From positions 496,001-560,000 of the forward strand of contig NZ_JAFVLN010000001.1 in NCBI RefSeq assembly GCF_017377775.1: 64,000 nt of DNA, given 5' to 3'. The stretch's first letter is position 1, and every line of letters starts with the position of its first letter. Shown here one piece after another: positions 26,046-34,699 of the stretch. This stretch comes from Streptomyces sp. VRA16 Mangrove soil (GTDB lineage Bacteria > Actinomycetota > Actinomycetes > Streptomycetales > Streptomycetaceae). The translations under genes and the position numbers were made by a program. Below the pieces are notes generated by a model. That model did not search any database and was not told where the DNA came from. It worked only from the letters and a program-made list of their open reading frames with translations.

Positions 26046-27311
26046 TCAGCCGCGCGACACCATCGCGTCGGCGGCCTTCGCCGCCGTGTCGAGTGCGTCC
26101 TTCGGCGACTTCTTGCCGAGCAGCGCGGCCTGGATCTCGGGCGCGAGCAGCCCCATGACCTCGCGCGCCTTGTCCTGGAGCGGGCCCACGTCCATGCTCG
26201 GCAGGGTGGCGCCGACGGCCTTCTGCAGGGCGTCGCCCGGGTACAGGTCCGCCGCGGACCTGCGCGCCGGGAAGTAGCCCGCACCCTTCTCCAGGCCCGC
26301 CGCGTTCTTGGGCTCGGCCACGAAGTTGATCCAGTCACCGGCGAGTTCGGTGTTGGCCCCCTTCAGCATCGACAGCGCGCCGACCGTGCCGTAGCCCACC
26401 GACTTCACGTCCTTGAGCGGCGGCTGGACGACGATGTTCTCCTTGCCCCAGAACGGTTCGACGTCCGCCGGGGTGTTCTGCCAGGTGCAGGCGACCTTGC
26501 CCTTGGCGACCGGTGTCTGCTCCAGCTTCGGCGTCGTCGTCACCAGGTCCTTGTCGGTGTAACCGCCGTCGACGAGCTTCTTCAGGTAGGTGAGCGCCTT
26601 CACGCCCTGCGCGCTGTTGAACGCGGTCTTCTTGCCGTCCTCGGAGAACACGTCGCCGCCCGCCTGCCACAGCAGCGGGTAGAACGTCATGTTGAGCGTC
26701 TGCTGGGTGTCGCCGCTGTAGCTGGTGGCGTAGTACCCGTTCTTCTTCAACTTCGGTGCCAGCGACTCCAGTTCGGACCACGTCGTCGGGTACGAGGTCT
26801 CGCCGATCGCCTTGAAGACGCGTTTGTCGCAGATCAGCGGGTTGGCGCTGGTGAGCACCGGTGTGCCCAGCGCCTTGCCGTCCACGGTCACCGAGTCGAG
26901 CGCGAACGCGGTGTAGTCCTTCTTCGCGTCGGCCGGCATGTAGTCGTCCGCGGCCACGATGTTCTTCGCGTACTTGGGCAGCTGGTCCGGCACCAGGTAC
27001 ACCACGTCGGGCCCCTTGCCGGAGGCGATGGCCGTGGCGAGGGAGGTGTCGCGGTTGGCCCAGGGGAACGTCTCCACCTTGACGTCGACGCCCTTGTGCT
27101 GCTTCTCGAACGCCTTGACCAGACCGTCCCAGTACGCCTTGTTCTTCGCCTCGTCGAAGATCACGGGGTACGTCCACATGGTGACGGTCTTGCTGTCGGA
27201 GCCGCTGCCCGAGCCGCCGCACCCGGCGAGGGCGCTCGCGGCGAGAGCGGTGGCGACGACGGGCACGGCGGCCGCGCGCAGTCTGGAACTCCGGTGCTGG
27301 GTACGGGACAT
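26046..27311 (-). CDS. Sugar-binding lipoprotein of ABC importer
   Basis: A 421-residue family 1 solute-binding lipoprotein. The signal peptide ends in the lipobox LAGC (Cys at about residue 31), followed by a Gly/Ser-rich linker GGSGSGSDSK. The core has typical binding-protein features such as GKGPDVVYLVPDQLPKY and AFEKQHKGVDVKV. GGAGG lies 9 nt upstream of ATG 27311. It captures the substrate at the outer face of the membrane for the two permeases encoded downstream. Ligand unknown. Confidence 0.92.
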   Translation of the reverse strand: MSRTQHRSSRLRAAAVPVVATALAASALAGCGGSGSGSDSKTVTMWTYPVIFDEAKNKAYWDGLVKAFEKQHKGVDVKVETFPWANRDTSLATAIASGKGPDVVYLVPDQLPKYAKNIVAADDYMPADAKKDYTAFALDSVTVDGKALGTPVLTSANPLICDKRVFKAIGETSYPTTWSELESLAPKLKKNGYYATSYSGDTQQTLNMTFYPLLWQAGGDVFSEDGKKTAFNSAQGVKALTYLKKLVDGGYTDKDLVTTTPKLEQTPVAKGKVACTWQNTPADVEPFWGKENIVVQPPLKDVKSVGYGTVGALSMLKGANTELAGDWINFVAEPKNAAGLEKGAGYFPARRSAADLYPGDALQKAVGATLPSMDVGPLQDKAREVMGLLAPEIQAALLGKKSPKDALDTAAKAADAMVSRG

Positions 27312-27352
27312 GAGGGTTGCCTCCACGGGCTCAGGGGAAAGTGGTGCGGAAG

Positions 27353-28612
27353 TCACTGCTCGGGGACGGTCTGTACCGTCCCGGTGTGCCGGGCGCGCTC
27401 CGCGGCGAACGCGGCGAGATGGCTGCCGAGGGACGCCGTCGTCCCCGAGCGCACGGCGCTGGGATCTCCGGTCGCGACGGCCCGCACGAACGCCTCGACC
27501 AGCGCCGGGTCGCCGCCGCCGTGTCCGTCGGCCGCGTTCGACCCGCTGGCGCCCAGCTCGTGCACGACGGTGGCGCCGGTACGGAAGTCCTGCACGGTGA
27601 CCCGCTCGCCGTCGCCGCGCAGCCAGCCGTGCGAGCCGAAGATGCGGGTCTGGCGGTGCGTCTGCTCGGTGAAGGCGACCATCTGGAAGGTGGCGGTCAC
27701 CCCGCCCGACAACTGCATGGCGAGCACTTGGTGATCGACCACGTCGTTGTCGGAGCGGTAGGCGCACACGCCGTACGGGCCCTCGCGCAGCGCAGCGCGC
27801 AGCCCGGCCTCGTCGGTCGCCTCCGTGACATGCGTGACCGGCCACACCGGGCCCTGCTCACGCAGTGTCGGTAGATACAACTTCAGTGCGCTGTACGGGC
27901 ATTGCGCCTCCACCGCGCAGTCGAGGCAGCGGTCGGCGGAGCCCTCCGGCGCGTTCTCGGGACGGAAGTGCCGCAGCCCGCCGAAGCTCGCGACCTGCTC
28001 GATGCGGGCCCCGCCCATCACGTACGAGATCCAGTCCAGGTCGTGACAGGACTTGGCCAGCAGCATCGGCGAGGAGTCCTTCTCGCTGCGCCACGGGCCG
28101 CGGACGTAACTGTGCGCGTAGTGCCACCAGCCCACCGGCTCCAGGTGGTCGATCGACACCAGCTGTCCGAGGACACCCGAGTCGACGACCTCCTTCACCA
28201 GGTCGGTGTACGGCATGTACCGCATGACGTGGCACACGGCGAACAGCACCCCGGCCTGGCGCACCCCCTCCACGAGCGCGCGCGTCTCCTCCTCGGTGGG
28301 TGCGAGCGGCTTCTCGGCGAGGATCGCGTACCCGGCGCGGGCCAGCGCGAGGACCGGCTCGATGTGATCGCGGTCCTGGGTGGCGACGATCACCGCGTCC
28401 GCGATCCGCTCCTCGGCGAGCGGCCGCCAGTCCTCGAAGGCGACGGGTGCGCCCGCCGCGGCGCGGGCCGCGGGCCGTGGATCGGCGACGGCGACGAGCT
28501 CGGCCCGCTCGGGGTGCCGCCTGATCCAGTCGGTGTAGGTCAGGCCGCGGTTGCCCGCGCCGACGAGGGCGACGCGGACGGGACGGCCGGTGATCGGGGC
28601 GTGCGGGGACAC
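27353..28612 (-). CDS. Gfo/Idh/MocA-family oxidoreductase
   Basis: A 419-residue NAD(P)-dependent oxidoreductase. The Rossmann motif is ALVGAGNRGLTY near 15-26 and the cofactor/substrate box is AEKPLAPT near 98. A central Cys-containing insertion CLDCAVEAQCPYSALKLY is typical of a subgroup of these enzymes linked to glycan breakdown. The catalytic His/Asp region is SCHDLDWISYVMGG. GTG 28612 has GGGAG 5 nt upstream. It lies between the beta-helix gene and the importer genes, so it probably oxidises the imported sugar as a first intracellular step (inference). Confidence 0.88.
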   Translation of the reverse strand: MSPHAPITGRPVRVALVGAGNRGLTYTDWIRRHPERAELVAVADPRPAARAAAGAPVAFEDWRPLAEERIADAVIVATQDRDHIEPVLALARAGYAILAEKPLAPTEEETRALVEGVRQAGVLFAVCHVMRYMPYTDLVKEVVDSGVLGQLVSIDHLEPVGWWHYAHSYVRGPWRSEKDSSPMLLAKSCHDLDWISYVMGGARIEQVASFGGLRHFRPENAPEGSADRCLDCAVEAQCPYSALKLYLPTLREQGPVWPVTHVTEATDEAGLRAALREGPYGVCAYRSDNDVVDHQVLAMQLSGGVTATFQMVAFTEQTHRQTRIFGSHGWLRGDGERVTVQDFRTGATVVHELGASGSNAADGHGGGDPALVEAFVRAVATGDPSAVRSGTTASLGSHLAAFAAERARHTGTVQTVPEQ

Positions 28613-28646
28613 GGGGGCTCCCTGGTGGTGTCGGTGGGCCGGGAGG

Positions 28647-30797
28647 TCAGTAGCGGACGGTGCCCGCGGTGTGCGCGACGCGCTCGCCCTCGTCGGGCAG
28701 GGCCGCGCGCTCCACGCCGTCCTCCACGCAGCCGGTGTGCAGCAGATGGCTGGGGGCGGCGGCGAACGCGGCCGGGCGCAGGTCGAGCCGGCCGCCGGTG
28801 AAGGTGCAGCCGGTGGCGCGGTAGCGGTTGACGCCCTCGGTGACGAGGACGTGTGCCGTCCTCGCGTCGCCGGCCGTGGCCGTGACGCCGGTCAGCTCCC
28901 AGGTGACGGTGCGCTCGCCGCCGGAGCGGGTCAGCAGGGCATGGCCCTTGGTGGTGCCGCCGATGCGGACTCCGTCGGCTCGCAGCCGTTGGTCCTTGGA
29001 ACCGGTCAACTGCACGCCAGTGTCTGTCAGTTGACCGCCGTGCAGGGTCAGCTCGCGGGATGCGTACGTGGCCGCTGCGGCGTCCGGGGCGCCGGTGAGG
29101 GTGCAGTCGTCCAGAGTGAGCGGGCCCGTCCCGTTGAAGGCGGCGCCGCCGACTCCGTTCAGGGTGACACCGCGCAGGAGCAGCGGTGAGGTGACGTCGG
29201 CCTTGGTGATCTCGGCGCCGGACGCGAACGAGAAGGACGAGTCGGCGATGACGTTGGGTCTCTCGGAGCGTTGCGAGGCCTGCGACACGATGAGCGGTCC
29301 GCTCGCGGTGCAGCCGCGCATCTGTACGCCGTCGGCGTTCACCCAGAGCATCCCGGACCCGTCGAGGGACGGCTTCCCGATGACGGTGACGTCCTCCAGG
29401 GTGAGGTCGGTGACCTTGACACGGGCCACGAACCAGGAACACGCGTGCCGCCGTACGGTGATCCGCTTGGCCGCGCCGCCCCACGCCGCACCGGAGTTGG
29501 CGAACGTCATGAGCCCCGAGTTGCCGGTGTACACGAGGTCGTGCTCGAACTGGCCGTGCGTGACGAACGGGCCCTGGTCGTCGCCGTCGCCATGACAGTT
29601 CGTCACATAGCAGTAGGCGGAGGCCGTGAAGTCGTTGAGATGCCGGGCGTTGGAGGTGTGACAGTCCTCGACGTGCCCGTACAGACAGTAGATCTGCTGC
29701 GTCAGATAGCCGGCGCCGCCGTACGTGACGGACTTCGGGTTGGCGAGGGAGCACTGCTCGGTGCGGAAGAAGGTGCACCAGCGGCGCATCACCACGGGCC
29801 AGAAGGTGCCGGTGGCGTCGATGCCGGAGACGTCGCAGCGGACCGCGTACTCGTACGACACCGGGTGCGAGCCGGTGAGTTCGTCGTCGCCCGCGCCCTC
29901 GAAGACGAGGTTGCGCACATGCGCGCCGTCGACGGGTTCGACACGGGTCCAGGTGAGGGTGCGGCCGGCCGAGAGCTCCCAGCCGATCTGGTAGTTGACG
30001 CGGATGCGGGTGCCGTCGACGACATCCGTGACCTGGACGAGCCGCTGGATCTCCTTCTCGTACTTCCCCGACAGGGCGTCCACCTCGACGGCCCACCACT
30101 GCCCGACGGCGAACCCGGCGGAGTCACCGACCTCGAACAGGTCGGACAGGTCGGGCATGACGGCGCCCAGCTTGTGGGTGTGCGTGGTGTCGGTGGGGGT
30201 GCCGCGGAAGGCGAGGACGGCGCCGAAGGGGTTGTCGTGGGTGTTGGCCTCGATGCCGGTGGTGAGCATGCGGTGGCCGTGGAAGTCGAGTTCGATGTGG
30301 GAGCGGTGCCACAGGTGGCGTCGGGTGAAGAGCAGGTCGGTGTGGGCCTCGACGCGGTGCACGGCGGGGTCCTGGACCATGGCGTCCAGCGCGGCGTCGG
30401 CCGGGTCCTTCGCGTCGAAGTGCCCGAAGGTACGGAAGTCGACGACGCCGGTGTGCAGTTGGAGCCAGCGGCCCTTGGCCGGGTTCTGGGCGGGGGCGAT
30501 GACGGTGCCGCCGTTGTGGCCGGCCTCGGAGGCGGCGTCCCAGCGCACCGTCATACCGCCGCCGTCACCGGGCGCACGGTAGCCCGCGACGATCACGACG
30601 GCCCCGTCCCGGGCCGCCCTCGACGCACGCAACACCTCGACGGTGTCGACGTGCACGACATCTTCGGAGGGAGCGGCGCTCGCCGTGCCGGTGGCCGCGA
30701 CGGTGCCGACGACGGCCAGTCCTGCGAGACCGGAGGCGCGCAGCAGCGCGCGGCGGTCGGTTCTTGTGGTGGTGCTCGGGTGCTGCGGAACGCTCAT
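28647..30797 (-). CDS. Secreted right-handed beta-helix protein (pectate-lyase-3-like), paralogue A
   Basis: A 716-residue exported protein. The Tat-type leader RRALLRASGLAGLAVV (residues 15-30) ends in an Ala-rich cleavage region. After it come the GYRAPGDGGGMTVRWD and NGGTVIAP strands and a long set of short beta-strand repeats with Asn, Cys and Gly ladders, as in pectate-lyase-superfamily or tailspike-like solenoids. No catalytic residues can be assigned with confidence; a polysaccharide lyase or hydrolase role is inferred. ATG 30797 places the leader correctly; GGAAGG lies 12 nt upstream. It heads the minus-strand catabolic operon and has a paralogue at 36398-38509 with a nearly identical 477-bp segment. 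Confidence 0.82.
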   Translation of the reverse strand: MSVPQHPSTTTRTDRRALLRASGLAGLAVVGTVAATGTASAAPSEDVVHVDTVEVLRASRAARDGAVVIVAGYRAPGDGGGMTVRWDAASEAGHNGGTVIAPAQNPAKGRWLQLHTGVVDFRTFGHFDAKDPADAALDAMVQDPAVHRVEAHTDLLFTRRHLWHRSHIELDFHGHRMLTTGIEANTHDNPFGAVLAFRGTPTDTTHTHKLGAVMPDLSDLFEVGDSAGFAVGQWWAVEVDALSGKYEKEIQRLVQVTDVVDGTRIRVNYQIGWELSAGRTLTWTRVEPVDGAHVRNLVFEGAGDDELTGSHPVSYEYAVRCDVSGIDATGTFWPVVMRRWCTFFRTEQCSLANPKSVTYGGAGYLTQQIYCLYGHVEDCHTSNARHLNDFTASAYCYVTNCHGDGDDQGPFVTHGQFEHDLVYTGNSGLMTFANSGAAWGGAAKRITVRRHACSWFVARVKVTDLTLEDVTVIGKPSLDGSGMLWVNADGVQMRGCTASGPLIVSQASQRSERPNVIADSSFSFASGAEITKADVTSPLLLRGVTLNGVGGAAFNGTGPLTLDDCTLTGAPDAAAATYASRELTLHGGQLTDTGVQLTGSKDQRLRADGVRIGGTTKGHALLTRSGGERTVTWELTGVTATAGDARTAHVLVTEGVNRYRATGCTFTGGRLDLRPAAFAAAPSHLLHTGCVEDGVERAALPDEGERVAHTAGTVRY
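30184..30660 (-). repeat. 477-bp inverted repeat, copy A (inside beta-helix gene)
   Basis: Comparing the reverse strand here with 36500-36976 on the plus strand I count five mismatches in 477 nt. The identity stops abruptly at both ends, where the two genes become clearly different, so it looks like recent gene conversion or selection for a recombination tract. Confidence 0.9.
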
Positions 30798-31082
30798 GGC
30801 GGACTTCGCCTTCCGAGAAGTGCCGGGGGAGGGGAGCGTTCCTGCGAGTGCTGCCGTGCTGGCGGATGGCTGGAAAGGGACCGTGCGCACTCCGGTGACG
30901 TGGGCAGATATCGGGAGTCGGTCCGTGCGGATGCATCACCGATGACCAGAACATGTCCCGGCGATTGGCACGGACCGTACGTCGAACGTTCCGGGCCGTC
31001 AAGCCCCGCCCGGGACCCGGCCGACCGCGCGACCAGCCGCACGGGGCCCGCGGTCGCGCGGCGTCGGAACCTCCGACGACGC
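30798..31082. promoter_or_regulatory. Upstream region of the minus-strand catabolic operon
   Basis: A 285-nt region between the beta-helix start and the IclR stop. It holds a CCAGAAC half-site at 30946-30952 and GAACGTTCCGG at 30984-30994, which resemble the GTTCKG half-sites around the IclR gene. A clear -35/-10 pair is not evident. Confidence 0.4.
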
Positions 31083-31907
31083 CTAGGGCGTGTCCTCGGG
31101 GACCCACCCCAGTGCGCCGCTGATCTGCCGTGCGGCGTCCCGCACCTGACCGCCCAGCTCCTGGTACTTCCAGGCGGGGAGGCCGAGTTTGAGCCCCGTG
31201 ATGCTGATCGCGCCGACGCACGTGCCGTGGTCGTCGCGCACCGGCGCCCCGATGCAGATGATCCCCTCCGCGTCCTCCTCGTCGTCGAGCGCGTACCCGA
31301 CGCGGTCGATGTCCTTGAGGTGGGCGAGGAACGTGGCGGGGTCCGTGATCGTGCGAGGCGTGCGCCGCGGCAGCCCGAAGCGCTCCACGACCGCCGCCGC
31401 ATCGGTCTGCGGCACCGCGGACAGCAGCGCCTTGCCGAGCCCGGTGCAGTGCGGCAGTTCGCGCTGGCCCATGCGCAGGTCGAGCCGGACCCGCTGATCG
31501 AGCTCGACCTGGTCCACGACCACGGCGTGCCCGTCCTCGGGGACCGCGAGACGCGAGGCCATCCCGGTGGCACCGGTCAGCTCGCGCAGTACGGGATGGG
31601 CGACACCGCGCAGCGAGACCTGGGCGCGCGCCCGGTCACCGAGGCGCGCGAGGCCCATGCCGAGGCGGTAGCGCCGGCTCATGCCCTCGCCGTCGTCGGA
31701 GACGAGGCCGTAGGAGCGCAGCGTCTGCAAGGTGCCGAACGCGGCGCTCTTGGAGATCCCGCACTGCTGCGCGACCTCGGTGACGCTCAACCCGTGACCG
31801 GGTGCGGGAGCGGCGAGGATGTCCAGGATGTCGGCGGCCCTGGCGACGCTCTTGACCCAGTACTTCGGTTCGACCGGTGGGGAGCCCGGGCCATCTCTGT
31901 TCGTCAT
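31083..31907 (-). CDS. IclR-family transcriptional regulator
   Basis: A 274-residue regulator. The winged HTH (about residues 18-75) contains LSVTEVAQQCGISKSAAFGT, and the effector-binding IclR domain follows from about 95 with features such as HCTGLGKALLSAVP and DDEEDAEGIICIGAPV near 210. It sits between the two divergent catabolic arms and is the obvious controller of both. An inverted repeat ACCGAAC-N16-GTTCGGT covers the start region, suggesting autoregulation, and a related repeat lies at the promoter of the plus-strand operon. The effector is probably a pathway intermediate. Confidence 0.92.
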   Translation of the reverse strand: MTNRDGPGSPPVEPKYWVKSVARAADILDILAAPAPGHGLSVTEVAQQCGISKSAAFGTLQTLRSYGLVSDDGEGMSRRYRLGMGLARLGDRARAQVSLRGVAHPVLRELTGATGMASRLAVPEDGHAVVVDQVELDQRVRLDLRMGQRELPHCTGLGKALLSAVPQTDAAAVVERFGLPRRTPRTITDPATFLAHLKDIDRVGYALDDEEDAEGIICIGAPVRDDHGTCVGAISITGLKLGLPAWKYQELGGQVRDAARQISGALGWVPEDTP

Positions 31908-31908
31908 G

Positions 31909-31938
31909 ACCGAACAGTCTAGCCGCAACCCGTTCGGT
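31909..31938. promoter_or_regulatory. Inverted repeat at IclR start, putative autoregulatory operator
   Basis: ACCGAAC (31909-31915) and GTTCGGT (31932-31938) are exact reverse complements separated by 16 nt, directly upstream of the regulator's ATG at 31907. The half-site resembles GTTCTG at 31992 and 32012. Confidence 0.5.
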
Positions 31939-31955
31939 ATTGAGCCCTGAGGGGG

Positions 31956-31984
31956 TTGACCGGCTCGGAATGCGGCCGTAGTCT
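31956..31984 (+). promoter_or_regulatory. Putative sigma-70-type promoter of the plus-strand catabolic operon
   Basis: TTGACC (31956-31961) and TAGTCT (31979-31984) are separated by 17 nt. The predicted start of transcription is near 31991, exactly where the putative IclR operator begins. Confidence 0.55.
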
Positions 31985-31991
31985 CCGATGT

Positions 31992-32017
31992 GTTCTGCAT
32001 TACAGAACGCTGTTCTG
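31992..32017. promoter_or_regulatory. Putative IclR operator at the plus-strand operon promoter
   Basis: GTTCTG-CATTA-CAGAAC (31992-32008) is a perfect 6-bp inverted repeat with a 5-nt spacer, followed by a third GTTCTG half-site at 32012-32017. It lies just downstream of the predicted promoter and 120-150 nt upstream of the first gene, a position where binding would block initiation or elongation. Confidence 0.6.
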
Positions 32018-32138
32018 GAAAATGCGGGACGCAGTGAGAACCACTTCCTGCGGAGACCGCCGGGCGGATGGCGCCAGGGTGCGGGGGCCGGGCAGGGCCC
32101 CGTGACACCGACGACTCTCGACGCAAGGAGCAAGCCCC

Positions 32139-33509
32139 ATGAGTTCAGGCCCGGACACCCCCTCCGGAGCCCGGATCGCCGAGCGCGCCCGCACGGTCGT
32201 GCCCGGTGGTGTGAACAGTGGCCAGCGCAGCATCCCCGGCCTCACCGACCTCGTGGTCACCGGCACCGGAGGCGCCCGCTTCCGCACCGCCGACGGCCGT
32301 GAGTTCACCGACTTCCACGCCGCGTTCGGACCTCCGCTGCTCGGCCACAACGACCCCGACGTGGCCCGTGCCGCCGCCGAGGCCGGCACGCGCATCGGTC
32401 ACATGGGCGTGGGTGTCACCGAGGGAGAGGTCGAACTCGCCGAGCAGCTCGTCGAGTTGATCCCGTCCGTCGAGAAGGTGCTGCTCACCTCGACCGGCAG
32501 CGAGGCCACGTTCCACGCGCTGCGCGTCTCCCGCGCGGCCACGGGACGCCGGCTCGTCGTCAAGTTCCAGGGCTGCTACCACGGCTGGCACGACTCCGTG
32601 AGCCTCAACGTCATCTCGGCGCCGGAGAAGGTCGGCTCCCACGACCCGATCTCGACCGGCATCCTGCCCGAGGTCCTCGACGCCACCCTCGTCCTGCCGT
32701 TCAACGACAGTGAGGCCGTGCGCCGCGCCTTCGCCGAGCACGGCCGGGACATCGCCGCCGTCATCGTCGAACCCGTCCCCCACAACGTGGGCGCGCTCCT
32801 GCCGCACCAGGAGTTCCTCACCACTCTGCGCGAGGAGACCACCAGGGCGGGCAGCGTCCTGATCTTCGACGAGGTCATCACCGGCTTCCGGCACGACCTC
32901 GGCGGCTGGCAGGCCGTCTGCGGGGTCACCCCCGACCTGACGACCCTCGGCAAGGCCATCGCCAACGGCGCGCCCGTCGGCGCGATCGGCGGCCGCGCCG
33001 ACCTGATGGACCTCTTCTCCACCCGGCCCGGCGCCCCCGCGTTCTTCGCCGGCACCTACAACGGCCACCCCTCCGTGGTCGCCGCCGCTCTCGCCACCCT
33101 GCGCAAACTCCGCGAGGAGCCGGTGCACGCCCACGTCTACCGCCTCGGCAACCGCGTCCGCTCCGAACTCACCGCGCTGTACGCCCGGCTGGGCGTCTGC
33201 GCCGTCGTCACCGGACACGGCTCCGTCTTCGTCTCGTACTTCATGCCGGGCCCCGACACCCCGCGCACCTACGACGACCTCCTCGCCAACGACGCCTCCC
33301 TCTTCGTCGGCTACCGGCGCCGGCTCCTCGACCACGGCCTGTTCGAGCTCCCCCTCAACCTCAAGCGCAGCCACATCAGCTACGCCCACACGGACGCCGA
33401 CGTCGACCGGCTCCTCGAAGGCACCGAAGCCGCGGTCAAGGCCGTCCTCGCCGAGGGCGGCGCCCGCGACCTGGAGAACGCCTCCACGATGGGCGGGGCG
33501 GTCGACTGA
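32139..33509 (+). CDS. Class III aminotransferase (glutamate-1-semialdehyde mutase-like)
   Basis: A 456-residue PLP enzyme. The cofactor Lys is in LTTLGKAIANGAPVG near 272, preceded by the FDEVITGFR Asp that binds the pyridine nitrogen, and the substrate region has SGSEAT-like STGSEATFHALR near 128. It resembles the GSA mutase branch but the location in a catabolic operon argues against haem synthesis. It may transfer an amino group from an amino sugar acid or to a keto acid. AAGGAG precedes the ATG. First gene of the plus-strand operon; its stop shares one base with the next start (TGATG). Confidence 0.88.
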   Translation: MSSGPDTPSGARIAERARTVVPGGVNSGQRSIPGLTDLVVTGTGGARFRTADGREFTDFHAAFGPPLLGHNDPDVARAAAEAGTRIGHMGVGVTEGEVELAEQLVELIPSVEKVLLTSTGSEATFHALRVSRAATGRRLVVKFQGCYHGWHDSVSLNVISAPEKVGSHDPISTGILPEVLDATLVLPFNDSEAVRRAFAEHGRDIAAVIVEPVPHNVGALLPHQEFLTTLREETTRAGSVLIFDEVITGFRHDLGGWQAVCGVTPDLTTLGKAIANGAPVGAIGGRADLMDLFSTRPGAPAFFAGTYNGHPSVVAAALATLRKLREEPVHAHVYRLGNRVRSELTALYARLGVCAVVTGHGSVFVSYFMPGPDTPRTYDDLLANDASLFVGYRRRLLDHGLFELPLNLKRSHISYAHTDADVDRLLEGTEAAVKAVLAEGGARDLENASTMGGAVD

Positions 33510-34699
33510 TGCTCACCGTGAACACCACCCGCCCCGCAGGGCCCGCCGGCCGCATCACCCGCGTCGAGACCCTGATGCTCGGCACCGCCTGGCGCGACTT
33601 CGGCTACGTCCGCGTCCACACCGACGAGGGCCTGTCCGGCGTCGGCGAGATCACTCACCCCTACCGGGGCCAGGAGGTCTGCGCCCTCACCGAGTCCCTC
33701 GCCCGCCGCCACCTCATCGGCGCCGACCCCTTCGACATCGAGGAGATCTGGCTCCGCCTGTACCAGGGCGACTTCCTGCGCGGCGGCGACATGGGCGGCA
33801 TCGCCGTCTCCGGCCTCGACCAGGCCCTGTACGACCTGATGGGCAAGGCCCTCGGCGTGCCCGCCTACCGGCTCACCGGCGGCGCCTGCCGCGACCGCGT
33901 CCGGGTCTACGCCAACGGCTGGTACAACGGCGAGCGTGACCCGGAGGTCTTCGCCGCCAAGGCCCGCGCCATCGTCGGCAAGGGCTTCACCGCCCTCAAG
34001 TTCGACCCCTTCGGCCCCGGTCTGCACGAGCTGGAGCGCGCTGAACTGCGCCGCTCCGTCGACCTCGTCGCCGCCGTGCGCGAGGCCATCGGGCCCGACG
34101 TCGACCTGTTCATCGAGGGCCACGCCCGCTTCGCGATGCCCACCGCGTCCCGGCTGCTGCGCGAGCTGGAGCCGTACGACATCGGCTGGTTCGAGGAACC
34201 GCTGCCCTGGACCCACATCGAGCGCTACGCCGAACTGCGCCAGCGGGCCCCGTTCCCGATCTCCGGCGGCGAGCACTTCCACAACCGCTACGAGTACAAG
34301 CAGCTCTTCGCGACCGAGGCCGTCGACATCGTCCAGCCCGACCTGTCGATGGCCGGCGGCTTCACCGAGGTCCGCAAGATCGCCGCGATCGCGGACACGC
34401 ACGGCATGCTCGTCGCCCCGCACAACTCCAACTCGCCGCTGTGCACGACCGTCTCGGTGCACGCCGCGCTCGGCATCCCCAACTTCAAGATCCTGGAGAC
34501 CTTCGACGCGCTCCTGGAGGACCACGTCTTCCAGGCCCTCAAGGGCACCCTGCCGCTCGCCGCCGACGGCCACATCGAGCTGCCCACGGCGCCCGGCCTC
34601 GGCGTCGAGCTCGTCGACGAGGTCTTCGAGGAACACCCCCCGACCCACCGGTTCTGGAACATGTTCGCCGAGGGCTGGGAGAAGAGGAACCGGACATGA
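33509..34699 (+). CDS. Mandelate racemase/enolase-superfamily acid-sugar dehydratase
   Basis: A 396-residue enolase-superfamily protein. The capping domain spans about 15-140; the barrel has TALKFDPFGPG (Lys/Asp site) near 160-170, metal ligands in DLFIEGHARF, GWFEEPLPW and SGGEHFHNRYE, and the general-acid His in LVAPHNSNSPL near 300. This pattern is that of galactonate/gluconate-type dehydratases, which remove water from an aldonic acid to give a 2-keto-3-deoxy acid. The product would suit the DHDPS-like lyase in the opposite arm. Its end overlaps the amidohydrolase start by 4 nt. Confidence 0.88.
   Translation: MLTVNTTRPAGPAGRITRVETLMLGTAWRDFGYVRVHTDEGLSGVGEITHPYRGQEVCALTESLARRHLIGADPFDIEEIWLRLYQGDFLRGGDMGGIAVSGLDQALYDLMGKALGVPAYRLTGGACRDRVRVYANGWYNGERDPEVFAAKARAIVGKGFTALKFDPFGPGLHELERAELRRSVDLVAAVREAIGPDVDLFIEGHARFAMPTASRLLRELEPYDIGWFEEPLPWTHIERYAELRQRAPFPISGGEHFHNRYEYKQLFATEAVDIVQPDLSMAGGFTEVRKIAAIADTHGMLVAPHNSNSPLCTTVSVHAALGIPNFKILETFDALLEDHVFQALKGTLPLAADGHIELPTAPGLGVELVDEVFEEHPPTHRFWNMFAEGWEKRNRT

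Noticed and set aside
29271..31922. An 883-codon open frame on the plus strand across the beta-helix and IclR genes
   Set aside because: It crosses two well-supported genes and their intergenic region and encodes low-complexity, repeat-free Gly/Val/Arg-rich sequence.
32139..33509. hemL of haem biosynthesis
   Set aside because: It resembles glutamate-1-semialdehyde mutase but has no haem genes near and heads a catabolic operon with overlapping genes.
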